Shown: positions 6,289 through 13,852, numbered from the stretch's first letter. The stretch is 13,852 bases of DNA from Janthinobacterium lividum (GCA_945864765.1 CAMBDR010000043.1:1-13852), one strand, 5' to 3'. Made by a program: numbers and translations. The notes: generated by a model not told the origin, from the sequence alone.

Positions 6289-8190
6289 TCAGCGATCGGG
6301 CAGGGTATACAAGGTATTGGTTTTTTCCTTGCCCCGAATCGCAAATTCCCCCAGCAATTGCAATTGATGGCGACGGCACTGCGCGGCAGTGCCCTGGCCA
6401 ATAATCACATCATGCGGCAAATCACGCGCCATGGTTTCCAGGCGCGAGGCCAGGTTCACGCTATCACCCACCGCCGTATAGATGCTGCGAAACTCGGTGC
6501 CAAAATCGCCCGCCATGGCGGTGCCACTCTCGATACCGATGCGCACCCGCAAGGCCGAAAAGCCCAATGCCTGGCGTTGCAAGCTAAAGGCACGCACCGC
6601 TTCCAACATTTCTTGCGCCGCCTCCAGCGCCAAATCGGCATGGTCTGCCACTGGCAAGGGTGCGCCCCAAAAAGCCACCAAACCGTCACCAGTATATTTA
6701 TCCAGGGTGCCGCCGCGCCGGATCACCGGGCCGGTTAAACAGGCTAAAAAATCGCGCGTCAATTGCGCCGCCTGTTCCACCGAGAGCGATTCCACCTGCC
6801 CGGTATAACCTTCCATATCGGCGATCAGGGTGGTCACTTCACAGCGACTGGGGGCAAGCGGGTCTTGCAAATCGCGGCGCAATAATTCATCCACCACCGC
6901 TTGCGCCACGTATTTGCGCAAGGTGCCCAGCAAACGGCGCGATTTACTTTGACTCAGTTGCCAGTCAAAAGGCACGGCCACCGCCAATAAAAATAAATTC
7001 GCCATCAGCGGCCCGGTGGTAAGCAATTGGGCATCGTGCGCACTGATCCAATAAGCCAGCGGCAGCCATAGCAATGAGAGCAAAACCAATACCAATAAAT
7101 TCAACAGCGCAGATAAACGCGATAAAGCCAACCAGACCAAGAGCGCCACCATGCAAGAATACAGGCTGGCCCACCAACGCCCCGGCCAAGGGTTGGGTGC
7201 CTGCCCGGCTTGCTGATCCAACAGCGAAGTAAGGGCTGCGGCGTGTACCATCATGCCGCTAATATTGGGCGAGAGCGGGGTCGCCACCCGGTCTGACAAA
7301 CCCAGCGCAGAAGAGCCCACCAACACGCGCTTGCCCTGCAAACCGTCCAGCGGGAAGCGTTGGCGCAAAATATCAGCGGCGGGAATCACAGTATACGCAT
7401 TCCACTGGCGGGTATAGGGCACCCGCCAAAAACCATCTGCCGCCAAGCTCAGCGCAGGCCCAGGCTCAGGCTGTCCCGGCTGACAACAGCCCAGCAACAC
7501 CAGCGACAAGCTGGGATAACTGCGCCCTTCAAACCGGGTAAACATCGGCAAGCGCCGCAACATGCCATCTTTATCGGGCACAAAACCAATATTGCCGGCA
7601 TGCGCGGCCAGGCGCAAGCCCTCATGATTGGCCACAAACCCGCTGGCTGGCACGCCAGTCGTTGCCAGCCCTGCAGCCACGCCTGTAGCCACGCCTGTAG
7701 TCACACCCGCAGCGAGCTTCACACCACCGCTGATATGCCCCACGCGCAAGGGCCGCGAGCCTTGATAATCAAACGCCTGTGCCATCACCAATGGCCCATG
7801 CTGCGCCAGCATGGCCAGGCGCATATCACCCGCTTCATCGGCGCGCTCGGAAAAAAACAAATCCAGCGCCACCGCCGACGCAGCATAGGGGCCGATTAAT
7901 TGCTCCACCAATTCAGCCACACGCTGGCGCGACCATGGCCACGGCCCCAATTCGGTTAAACTGGCTTCATCAATATCGACCAACACAAAACGCGCCTCGG
8001 GCGTGGGGTCGGCGCGCCAGACAATAAAGCGGTCACGCAGCCATTCATCGGCAAAACGGCTGCCGCCGGGCAGGGGTAGCCATTGTAGCGATAAACTGAT
8101 TAATAAGCCCACCAGTAAAATGGCGGCGCGCATGCGTGCAGCCAGACTGGCGCGCAAGGCAGAGAGGGAATAGGGGCGATTGGCTATCAT
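6289..8190 (-). CDS. CHASE2-domain membrane adenylate cyclase (class III)
   Basis: A 633-residue inner-membrane sensor that probably makes cyclic AMP from ATP. One membrane segment (about residues 20-40) leads to a large extracytoplasmic CHASE2 domain (about 45-330), then three close membrane segments (about 345-425), then a cytoplasmic cyclase domain (about 450-630). Metal-binding aspartates are D458 (IADMEGYT) and D502 (DKYTGDG). K498 and D576 (AVGDSVNLASRLE) are the adenine-recognising pair. N579 and R583 are the transition-state residues. This set predicts an active adenylate rather than guanylate cyclase. The CHASE2 ligand is unknown for the family. A low-complexity Thr/Gly/Val/Ala insert at about residues 155-178 is built from a 12-bp repeat. 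No strong ribosome binding site is seen. It diverges from a thioredoxin-like gene and converges on the S9 peptidase gene. Confidence 0.93.
   Translation of the reverse strand: MIANRPYSLSALRASLAARMRAAILLVGLLISLSLQWLPLPGGSRFADEWLRDRFIVWRADPTPEARFVLVDIDEASLTELGPWPWSRQRVAELVEQLIGPYAASAVALDLFFSERADEAGDMRLAMLAQHGPLVMAQAFDYQGSRPLRVGHISGGVKLAAGVTTGVATGVAAGLATTGVPASGFVANHEGLRLAAHAGNIGFVPDKDGMLRRLPMFTRFEGRSYPSLSLVLLGCCQPGQPEPGPALSLAADGFWRVPYTRQWNAYTVIPAADILRQRFPLDGLQGKRVLVGSSALGLSDRVATPLSPNISGMMVHAAALTSLLDQQAGQAPNPWPGRWWASLYSCMVALLVWLALSRLSALLNLLVLVLLSLLWLPLAYWISAHDAQLLTTGPLMANLFLLAVAVPFDWQLSQSKSRRLLGTLRKYVAQAVVDELLRRDLQDPLAPSRCEVTTLIADMEGYTGQVESLSVEQAAQLTRDFLACLTGPVIRRGGTLDKYTGDGLVAFWGAPLPVADHADLALEAAQEMLEAVRAFSLQRQALGFSALRVRIGIESGTAMAGDFGTEFRSIYTAVGDSVNLASRLETMARDLPHDVIIGQGTAAQCRRHQLQLLGEFAIRGKEKTNTLYTLPDR
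7670..7705 (-). repeat. Three tandem 12-bp repeats inside the cyclase gene
   Basis: On the plus strand CCTGCAGCCACG, CCTGTAGCCACG and CCTGTAGTCACA follow each other without gaps, differing at one to three positions. They encode part of a Thr-Gly-Val-Ala repeat in the CHASE2 domain. The unit is four codons, so gain or loss keeps the frame. Confidence 0.8.
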
Positions 8191-8303
8191 TGTGCTATCT
8201 TGCCATACTGTTGCGCGCGCCTCAAGCCAAAGCGGATAAAAAAATAGTGCTGAATTAACACATCTGTTACTGGAAAACCCATCTCAAAAGCCAGAAATTA
8301 ATC

Positions 8304-8342
8304 CTGTTATGTTATGATTCTTCATCAACTACACTATAACAG
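8304..8342 (+). promoter_or_regulatory. Candidate promoter flanked by a 7-bp inverted repeat
   Basis: TATAAC at 8335-8340 matches the -10 consensus at five of six positions and lies 25 bases before the start of the thioredoxin-like gene. The hexamer 17 bases upstream (TTATGA, 8312-8317) is a weak -35. CTGTTAT (8304-8310) is exactly inverted as ATAACAG (8336-8342), so the repeat arms bracket the whole promoter and the right arm covers the -10. This is suggestive of an operator, but short inverted repeats in AT-rich DNA arise by chance. The remainder of the 175-bp divergent gap (8191-8365) shows no gene. Confidence 0.35.
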
Positions 8343-8365
8343 ACACAAAATATCGGGGAACCATC

Positions 8366-8911
8366 ATGAATAAACGTACTTTTCTTCAATATTTAGCATT
8401 CAATAGCCTGGCATTGGGTAGCGCCCATACCGTGGCGCAACCAGCATCCGCCCCTGCAGGCGCACCTGCGGCCGCACCTAAATCCCCAATTCACCATACC
8501 TTGGTTGGCTTGGATAGCGATGGCAAACCACTGTCCCTCGACAGCTTTGCCGGACAAACCTGTTTAGTGACCTTCTTCACCGCAGATTGCAATTTATGCA
8601 CCAAAGAATTGAAATTAATGCGGGAATTTTACACAAAAAACCGCAAGCGCAATTTCACCTTAATCGGCGTCAATCTGGATGAAAAACAAAGCGACTTTGC
8701 CGAATACATGAAACTGGTTACCCTCTCGGTGCCTGCCGATGCCCGCTTTCCCATTGTATGGCGCAACGCACCCAACCACCGTGACAGTTTTGGCCCCATC
8801 AACCGCAAACCCACCCATTTTATGCTGGACAAAGCGCACAACCAACTGCTCAAACGCGAAGGCTCATTCCTGCCTAACGATTGGGATGATTTATGGACCA
8901 TGCTGGGCTGA
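8366..8911 (+). CDS. Exported thioredoxin-fold (TlpA/redoxin-like) protein
   Basis: A 181-residue protein with an N-terminal export signal (about residues 1-25) and an Ala/Pro-rich spacer (about 26-40), followed by a TlpA/AhpC-type thioredoxin-like domain. LVTFFTADCNLC holds the redox motif C75-N-L-C78 after the first core strand. TLIGVNLDEK and KPTHFMLDKAHNQLLKREGSF, with the cis-proline position, match the family. It probably takes part in periplasmic thiol-disulfide exchange, but the partner is unknown. The n-region reads NKRTFLQ, which resembles a Tat motif with the first arginine replaced by lysine. GGGGAA precedes the start. It diverges from the cyclase gene and lies 164 bases before the transporter operon, so it is likely a single-gene unit. 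Confidence 0.85.
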   Translation: MNKRTFLQYLAFNSLALGSAHTVAQPASAPAGAPAAAPKSPIHHTLVGLDSDGKPLSLDSFAGQTCLVTFFTADCNLCTKELKLMREFYTKNRKRNFTLIGVNLDEKQSDFAEYMKLVTLSVPADARFPIVWRNAPNHRDSFGPINRKPTHFMLDKAHNQLLKREGSFLPNDWDDLWTMLG

Positions 8912-8931
8912 GTTGGCCTGGGTTGGCAAGT

Positions 8932-8970
8932 TCCAAACTGTTTGGATTTTCACACCAAGCGCAATATAGA
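8932..8970 (+). promoter_or_regulatory. Candidate operon promoter overlapped by a 15-bp palindrome
   Basis: TCCAAACTGTTTGGA (8932-8946) is a palindrome with 7-base arms around a central T. TTGGAT (8942-8947) and TATAGA (8965-8970), 17 bases apart, form a moderate sigma-70 promoter for the BMP transporter operon, so the palindrome would cover the -35 element. The palindrome followed by TTTT could alternatively act as a weak terminator of the thioredoxin-like gene, although its stem is only five pairs. The remainder of the 164-base gap (8912-9075) shows no gene. Confidence 0.4.
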
Positions 8971-9075
8971 TTAAAATTGCTGTCTTTGTCATTGCCGACA
9001 CATTATCGCAAGCGCCAGGCGCGCGATTGCGGCATGTCTGTTTGTCTACTATTTTGCCCATTGGAAAGAATTACA

Positions 9076-10098
9076 ATGAAATCTTTGCATCGTTTAAGCT
9101 TGGTTGGCAGCGCCATCAGCGTCGCCGCCTTATTTGCCGCGCCTGCCACCCCCTTGTATGCCGCCGAATTTTCAGCCGCCATCGTGTATGACACCGGAGG
9201 GAAATTCGATAAAAGCTTTAACGAAAGCGCCTACAATGGCATCGTCAAATTCAAAAAAGCCAGTGGCGTCGATGTCAAGGAAGCCATCGTCAACAATGAA
9301 GTGCAACGCGAACAAGTGTTGCGCAATATGGCGAAAAAAGGCAGCGATATCGTGATTGCAAACGGTTTTAGCTTTACCCAATCGATGCAAAAAGTCGCGG
9401 CAGAATTTCCCAAAACCAAGTTTGTCTTGATTGATGCCGAAGTCAAGGCCGATAATGTATTAAGTGTGGTATTCAAGGAACACGAAGGGTCGTTTTTGGT
9501 GGGTATGGCCGCCGCCCTGTCCAGCAAGAGTAAAAAAGTCGGCTATATCAATGCCATGAATATGCCGCTGCTCAATGCTTTTGAATGCGGCTATGTGCAA
9601 GGTGTGAAATATATCGACCCGAAAATTGAAGTGCTCAGCAATGTGATCGGCTCCACCCCCAGCAGTTTTAATGATCCGGGGCGCGGCGCTGAAATTGCCA
9701 AGAGCCAATTTGATCGCGGTGCCGACGTGGTCTTTCCGGTAGCCGGGCCAACCGGTTTGGGCGTGTTTCAAGCGGCCAAGGATGCCAAAAAACTGGCCAT
9801 TGGGGTCGATTCCAATCAAAATTATATTCAGCCCGGCGTTATTTTAACTTCCATGATCAAGCGCATCGATCAAGCGGTGTTTGATACCCTGACCTTGGCC
9901 CGGGCCAACACCTGGAAACCTGGTTTGCTCAAAATGGGCTTGAAAGAAGGCGGCGTGGACTGGGCTTTGGATCAACATAACCGCGCCCTGATTTCAGCGG
10001 AGATGGAAAAGAAAATTACCCAGGCGCGCCAACAAATTATCGATGGCAAGCTGGATGTGGTGGATTTCCGCACGAAAAATACTTGCCCGGTACATTAA
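9076..10098 (+). CDS. BMP family ABC transporter substrate-binding protein
   Basis: A 340-residue periplasmic binding protein of the basic membrane protein (BMP/PnrA/Med) family, which captures the substrate for the importer encoded just downstream. Residues 1-31 form a signal peptide with likely cleavage after LYAA. The mature start, FSAAIVYDTGGKFDKSFNESAYNG, is the hallmark of the family. Characterised relatives (Treponema PnrA, Lactococcus BmpA) bind purine or mixed nucleosides, so a nucleoside ligand is the best inference. The ATG at 9076 is chosen over the upstream ATG at 8893 because GGAAAGA lies just before it, it starts at a proper signal peptide, and the longer form would overlap the preceding gene. 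No lipobox cysteine is present, so the protein should be soluble. Its stop codon touches the next start codon. Confidence 0.95.
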   Translation: MKSLHRLSLVGSAISVAALFAAPATPLYAAEFSAAIVYDTGGKFDKSFNESAYNGIVKFKKASGVDVKEAIVNNEVQREQVLRNMAKKGSDIVIANGFSFTQSMQKVAAEFPKTKFVLIDAEVKADNVLSVVFKEHEGSFLVGMAAALSSKSKKVGYINAMNMPLLNAFECGYVQGVKYIDPKIEVLSNVIGSTPSSFNDPGRGAEIAKSQFDRGADVVFPVAGPTGLGVFQAAKDAKKLAIGVDSNQNYIQPGVILTSMIKRIDQAVFDTLTLARANTWKPGLLKMGLKEGGVDWALDQHNRALISAEMEKKITQARQQIIDGKLDVVDFRTKNTCPVH

Positions 10099-11736
10099 AT
10101 GGCACAAGTGATACAAGCACCAAACCACGCCAACGCTGCGGCTGCGGCGCTAAGCTTGCGCGGCGTCGATAAATCGTTTGGTACGGTGCATGCCAATCAA
10201 GACGTGTCACTCACGGTGACACGCGGCACCATCCATGGCATTGTCGGTGAAAACGGTGCGGGCAAATCGACGCTGATGAATATTCTGTACGGTTATTATC
10301 AGGCAGACCGGGGCCAAATTTGGGTCAACGGGCAGGAAGTGCATTTAAAAAACAGCCAACAGGCCATTGCACTGGGCATCGGCATGGTGCATCAGCATTT
10401 CATGTTGGTGGAAGACTTTACGGTGCTCGAAAACATTATTCTCGGCTCGGAAAAGCAATTCAAACTGGCCGCCAATTTAAGCCAGGCACGCAGCCATGTG
10501 GCGGCCATGGCGCAGCAATATGATTTGGGCGTGGAGCCGGATCGCCTGATCAACCAATTGGGCGTTGGCCAGCAGCAGCGCGTGGAATTATTAAAGGCGC
10601 TATATCGCGGCGCGCAGATTCTCATTCTGGATGAACCCACGGCGGTGCTCACGCCGGACGAAACCGATCATTTATTTCGCATTTTGCTGGCCTTAAAAGC
10701 GCAAGGCAAAACGGTGATTTTGATTACCCATAAATTGCGTGAGATTCTGGAATTTACCGATGTCGTGACCGTTATGCGCGGCGGTAAAATTGTTGATACC
10801 GTGGCCACCAGCAGCACCGATGCGGCGCGTTTGGCCGAAATGATGGTGGGGCGTAGCGTGGCGCAACCAAAGCGCGCACAGGCCAACGAGGTGACTAACC
10901 AGGTAAGTAAGCAAGCGGGCAATGAATCTGACCAAAACACCACCGCGCCACTGCTGGAAGTTCAGCAGCTCGGCCTGCTCGGTAGCCGGGGCGAGGTGCT
11001 GCTGTCCGACCTGAATTTTGCCGTCTATCCGGGCGAGATTGTCGGCATTGCCGGGGTGGCGGGCAATGGCCAATCCGAATTACTCGATATTTTATCCGGC
11101 ATCAGCCAGGCCAGCAGCGGCAGTTTGCGTTTGCGCGGGCAAGTACTAAAACCCGTCAAACACGCCGCAGCGGCACAATTTCGCACCTTGGGAATTGCCC
11201 ATGTGCCGGAAGACCGCCTGAAAAACGGCGTGGTAAAAAGCTTTTCCTGCGCGGAAAATGCCATTTTGGGCAGCCAACGCCAACCCGGTTTGCGCGCCAG
11301 TGGCAACTTGCTGGCACGCATTGGCGGCGCATTGGGCACCTTGTCGCGCCCGACCATTACGCGCCGCATTAACGATTATATTGCGCGCTTTGATATTCGC
11401 CCCCCGATCCCTGAAATGAAGATGAGTTTGCTCTCCGGCGGCAACCAGCAAAAACTGGTGTTGGCGCGCGAAATTGAGCGCAATGCCGATTTATATTTAA
11501 TTGGCCAACCCACGCGCGGGGTCGATATTGGCGCGATTGAAATGATCCACCAAACCCTGCTCGATTTACGCCAGGCGGGCAAGGCGATTATTTTGGTATC
11601 GGTGGAACTGGATGAAATTATGGCGCTGTCAGATCGCATCATCGTCATGTGCGGTGGCAAAATTACCGGCTGCGTGCATGCCGCCCAGGCCGAGCGCGCG
11701 CAGTTGGGCCAAATGATGGGAGGAAAAGCCGCATGA
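10099..11736 (+). CDS. Nucleoside-type ABC transporter double ATPase
   Basis: A 545-residue cytoplasmic protein with two fused ABC ATPase domains, as in RbsA, MglA and NupA-type importers. The first domain has Walker A GENGAGKST (50-58), signature LGVGQQQ (about 154-160) and Walker B LILDEPT with D178 and E179. A polar linker (about 255-280) joins it to the second domain, which has GVAGNGQSE (319-327) in place of Walker A, a good LSGGNQQ signature (445-451) and IGQPTRGVD in place of Walker B. The second site thus lacks the Walker A lysine and the catalytic glutamate, a usual trait of this subfamily. The start codon follows the binding-protein stop codon directly. No clear ribosome binding site is seen, so translation is probably coupled. 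The last four bases overlap the first permease gene. Confidence 0.95.
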   Translation: MAQVIQAPNHANAAAAALSLRGVDKSFGTVHANQDVSLTVTRGTIHGIVGENGAGKSTLMNILYGYYQADRGQIWVNGQEVHLKNSQQAIALGIGMVHQHFMLVEDFTVLENIILGSEKQFKLAANLSQARSHVAAMAQQYDLGVEPDRLINQLGVGQQQRVELLKALYRGAQILILDEPTAVLTPDETDHLFRILLALKAQGKTVILITHKLREILEFTDVVTVMRGGKIVDTVATSSTDAARLAEMMVGRSVAQPKRAQANEVTNQVSKQAGNESDQNTTAPLLEVQQLGLLGSRGEVLLSDLNFAVYPGEIVGIAGVAGNGQSELLDILSGISQASSGSLRLRGQVLKPVKHAAAAQFRTLGIAHVPEDRLKNGVVKSFSCAENAILGSQRQPGLRASGNLLARIGGALGTLSRPTITRRINDYIARFDIRPPIPEMKMSLLSGGNQQKLVLAREIERNADLYLIGQPTRGVDIGAIEMIHQTLLDLRQAGKAIILVSVELDEIMALSDRIIVMCGGKITGCVHAAQAERAQLGQMMGGKAA

Positions 11737-12854
11737 GTGCGCAAATTTCACTCGACGCCCTGCCCCCCTGGGCCAGTATTGTGGTGCTACCACTGCTCAA
11801 TTTAGTGGCCGCATTTACGGTGGCCGCACTGGTGTTGCTGGCGGTGGGCGAATCACCTGCGGCTTGTTTAAAAATCGTCATCGATAGCGCCCTGCTCTCT
11901 GGCAATGGCTTGCAGTTCACCTTGTTTTACGCCACCGGCTTTATCTTTACCGGGCTGGCCGTGGCACTGGCAATTCATGCTGGCTTGTTTAATATTGGCG
12001 GCGAAGGTCAGGTGTATCTGGCGGGTTTGGGCGTCACGCTGGCGTCGTTTCTGGCGGCCAGTTGGCCGGCTTGGCTGGCACTGCCGTTTATTGTGTTGAT
12101 GGCCGTGCTGTTTGGTGCCGCCTGGGCGTTTTTACCGGGCTATTTTCAAGCGGTGCGCGGCAGCCATATTGTGGTCACCACCATCATGTTTAACTTCATC
12201 GCCAATAGCGTGATGAATTATTTGCTCACCAACCATTTGATGCAAGCGGGCTCGCAAAATGTCTCGACCGTGGATTTTGCCGCTAACACCTGGATGCCCG
12301 GTTTCAGCCAAATCCTCGGCTGGTTTGGCATGCAAGTTGCGCCCTCACCGCTCAACGCCAGCTTGCTGTTGGCCTTGCTGTGCGCCATTTTGTTTTATTG
12401 GTTGGTGTGGCGTACCCGTTTTGGCTATGAATTGCGCACCCTGGGCAGCAACCCGGACGCCGCCGTGTATGCCGGCATACCGGTCTCGCGGATGGTGATT
12501 GTGGTGGTGTGTGCCTCGGGCGGCTTGGCCGGTTTGGCGGCGGTGAATGATATTTCCGGCAGCGCCCATCATATGAGTCTGGGCTTTCCCAACGGGGTCG
12601 GCTTTATCGGCATTGCGGTTGCGTTAATGGGGCGCAACCACCCGCTTGGCATTTGCCTGTCTGCCCTGTTGTTCGGGGTCTTGATTCAAGGTGGCCTGGA
12701 GCTGTCTTTATCCAATTCCAACATCACCAATCATTTGGTATTTTTGATTCAGGGTTTGATTATCCTGTTTTGTGGCGCGCTGACGTATTTGTTTGTACCG
12801 CTGTTGGCGCGCTTGAATTTACTGGGCAATAAAGGTCAGCAAAAGCATGGATAG
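11733..12854 (+). CDS. ABC transporter permease, BPD_transp_2 type, first subunit
   Basis: A 373-residue inner-membrane permease, predicted by eye to have about nine or ten membrane segments. The conserved segment FTGLAVALAIHAGLFNIGGEGQVYLAGLG (about residues 75-103), and later RTRFGYELRTLGSNPDAAVYAGIPVSR, which should contact the ATPase, identify it as the NupB-like (YufP-like) subunit of a BMP-type nucleoside importer. The start at 11733 overlaps the ATPase stop as ATGA and has a strong GGGAGGAAAA ribosome binding site. The longer reading from 11649 lies inside the ATPase gene and adds an arginine-rich, unlikely N-terminus. It overlaps the next gene by eight bases. Confidence 0.93.
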   Translation: MSAQISLDALPPWASIVVLPLLNLVAAFTVAALVLLAVGESPAACLKIVIDSALLSGNGLQFTLFYATGFIFTGLAVALAIHAGLFNIGGEGQVYLAGLGVTLASFLAASWPAWLALPFIVLMAVLFGAAWAFLPGYFQAVRGSHIVVTTIMFNFIANSVMNYLLTNHLMQAGSQNVSTVDFAANTWMPGFSQILGWFGMQVAPSPLNASLLLALLCAILFYWLVWRTRFGYELRTLGSNPDAAVYAGIPVSRMVIVVVCASGGLAGLAAVNDISGSAHHMSLGFPNGVGFIGIAVALMGRNHPLGICLSALLFGVLIQGGLELSLSNSNITNHLVFLIQGLIILFCGALTYLFVPLLARLNLLGNKGQQKHG

Positions 12855-13842
12855 CCTCATCAGCATACTCGAAACCACCTTGCGCACCGCCACCCCGCTG
12901 GTCTTGGCGGCACTGGCGGGGTGCTTTGTGGAACGTAGCGGGATTATTGAACTTAGCCTTGAAGGCAAGATGTTGTTGGCTTCGTTTTTTGCCGCAGCGG
13001 TGGCGCATTGGAGCGGCTCACCTTGGCTAGGCGTGTTGGCTGCCTTGGGCGTGACGCTGGCCTTGGCGCTCATCCATGGCTTGGTGGTGATTACCTTTCG
13101 CGGCAATCAATTAATTTGCGGGGTTGCCATCAACTTTATTGTGGCGGGTTTAACGCCCGTGCTGGCCTTGGCCTGGTTTCAGGCCGAAAACGCCACGCCC
13201 CGACTGGAAGACGCCACCCGCTTGCGCGGTTTGGTGTGGCCGTGGGCGCAAGAATTGGCATCCGTGCCCGTGCTCGGGCCGCTGTATGCGCGGGTTATTT
13301 CGGGCCACAGCATCATCACCTACTTCATGTTGGCTCTGGTGCCCTTGGTCATCTGGGTGATTTTTAAAACCCGCTTTGGTTTGCGCCTGCGCGCCGCCGG
13401 GGCCAACCCGCATGCGCTGGATACCGCTGGCGTTTCGGTCGCGCTGACCCGTTATTTGGCCTTGCTGGCGGGCGCGCTGCTGTGCGGCTTAGGCGGCGCG
13501 TATATTTCGCTCTCCAGCAATAGCGGCTGGGTGCAAAACATGACGGCGGGCAAAGGCTTTTTGGCCTTGGCGGCGCTGGTGTTTGGCAAATGGCTGCCAG
13601 GGCCAACCGTGTTGGTATGCCTGCTGTTTGCCGTGACCGATGCGATGCAGGTGCGCATTCAAAACGTGGCACTGCCGCTGGTGGGGGTGATACCGAGTGA
13701 TTTTATTCAAATGCTGCCCTATGTGCTGACCGTGTTGCTGCTGGCCGGTTGGGTCGGGCGCGCCCATGCACCCAAAGCGATTGGTGTGCCGTTTGAAAAA
13801 TCGCTAAGTTTGGTCTTTAAGTTTGCTCAGGGGCAGTTTTGA
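12847..13842 (+). CDS. ABC transporter permease, BPD_transp_2 type, second subunit
   Basis: A 331-residue inner-membrane permease, the partner of the preceding subunit and NupC-like (YufQ-like). The N-terminal TTLRTATPLVLAALAGCFVERSG, followed by IIELSLEGKMLL, is the family signature. KTRFGLRLRAAGANPHALDTAGV is the cytoplasmic coupling segment, and GAYISLSSNSGWVQNMTAGKGFLALAALVFGKW is also typical. The two permeases and the double ATPase would form one importer fed by the BMP protein. The start overlaps the previous gene by eight bases and has AAGG eleven bases upstream. The gene is complete, ending ten bases before the window does, so whether the operon continues (for example with nucleoside-degrading enzymes) cannot be seen. 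Confidence 0.94.
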   Translation: MDSLISILETTLRTATPLVLAALAGCFVERSGIIELSLEGKMLLASFFAAAVAHWSGSPWLGVLAALGVTLALALIHGLVVITFRGNQLICGVAINFIVAGLTPVLALAWFQAENATPRLEDATRLRGLVWPWAQELASVPVLGPLYARVISGHSIITYFMLALVPLVIWVIFKTRFGLRLRAAGANPHALDTAGVSVALTRYLALLAGALLCGLGGAYISLSSNSGWVQNMTAGKGFLALAALVFGKWLPGPTVLVCLLFAVTDAMQVRIQNVALPLVGVIPSDFIQMLPYVLTVLLLAGWVGRAHAPKAIGVPFEKSLSLVFKFAQGQF

Positions 13843-13852
13843 TTGCGGGTTT

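Noticed and set aside
7360..7899. A 179-codon open frame on the plus strand, opposite the cyclase gene
   Set aside because: It lies wholly antisense to a gene with complete catalytic motifs. Its product is rich in His, Gln, Arg and repeated Cys-Ser-His, as expected of a shadow frame in this composition.
8893..9075. Longer start for the BMP binding protein
   Set aside because: It overlaps the thioredoxin-like gene and puts 61 residues before a clear signal peptide.
11041..11532. Loss of Walker A lysine and Walker B acidic residues in the second ATPase domain
   Set aside because: At first sight a degenerate domain, but this is the normal condition of the second domain in RbsA/NupA-type ATPases.
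11649..11732. Longer start for the first permease
   Set aside because: It adds 28 arginine-rich residues encoded inside the ATPase gene. The ATG at 11733 has a strong ribosome binding site and the usual ATGA overlap.
1..13852. Mobile elements, CRISPR arrays, tRNA or rRNA genes, or a foreign island
   Set aside because: No transposase, integrase, spaced repeats, tRNA-like cloverleaf or abrupt change in composition was seen. The genes are typical housekeeping, envelope and transport functions.

Overview
The window looks like ordinary chromosomal DNA of a Gram-negative bacterium, most likely a betaproteobacterium of the order Burkholderiales. This rests on the YajQ and MurB sequences, the divergent murB/yajQ arrangement, the envelope-targeted proteins and base composition near 50% GC by eye. 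The assignment is by recall of protein families, not by a search. I see no phage, transposon, integrase, CRISPR, tRNA or rRNA.

Left part (1-2700): murB (cell-wall precursor synthesis) runs leftward and diverges from a probable three-gene unit reading rightward: yajQ, a 96-codon gene of unknown function, and a secreted retropepsin-like aspartic protease. The gaps are 21 and 14 bases. A perfect 18-bp palindrome lies just beyond the murB stop, at the window edge.

Middle (2700-8190): a 215-bp gene-free stretch with a TGTTCG/CGAACA repeat cluster precedes a nitronate-monooxygenase-like flavoprotein with an unusual cysteine-rich C-terminal region. A clear intrinsic terminator follows that gene. 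Next is an exported S9 family serine peptidase with a complete catalytic triad. It converges, with no bases between the stop codons, on a membrane-bound CHASE2-domain class III nucleotide cyclase that has the residues expected of an adenylate cyclase.

Right part (8190-13852): a small exported thioredoxin-fold protein (CxxC) diverges from the cyclase gene. After it comes a tightly packed BMP-type ABC importer: substrate-binding protein, double ATPase, and two permeases. The genes abut or overlap by 4 and 8 bases. Relatives with this four-part layout import purine or other nucleosides, so the operon probably scavenges nucleosides, but nothing in the window fixes the substrate. A palindrome overlapping its candidate promoter is a plausible control site.

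I did not find a convincing undescribed multi-gene system. The items most worth a second look are the cysteine cluster of the flavin oxidoreductase, the uncharacterised small gene between yajQ and the protease, the repeat-built insert inside the CHASE2 domain, and the three intergenic palindromic elements.
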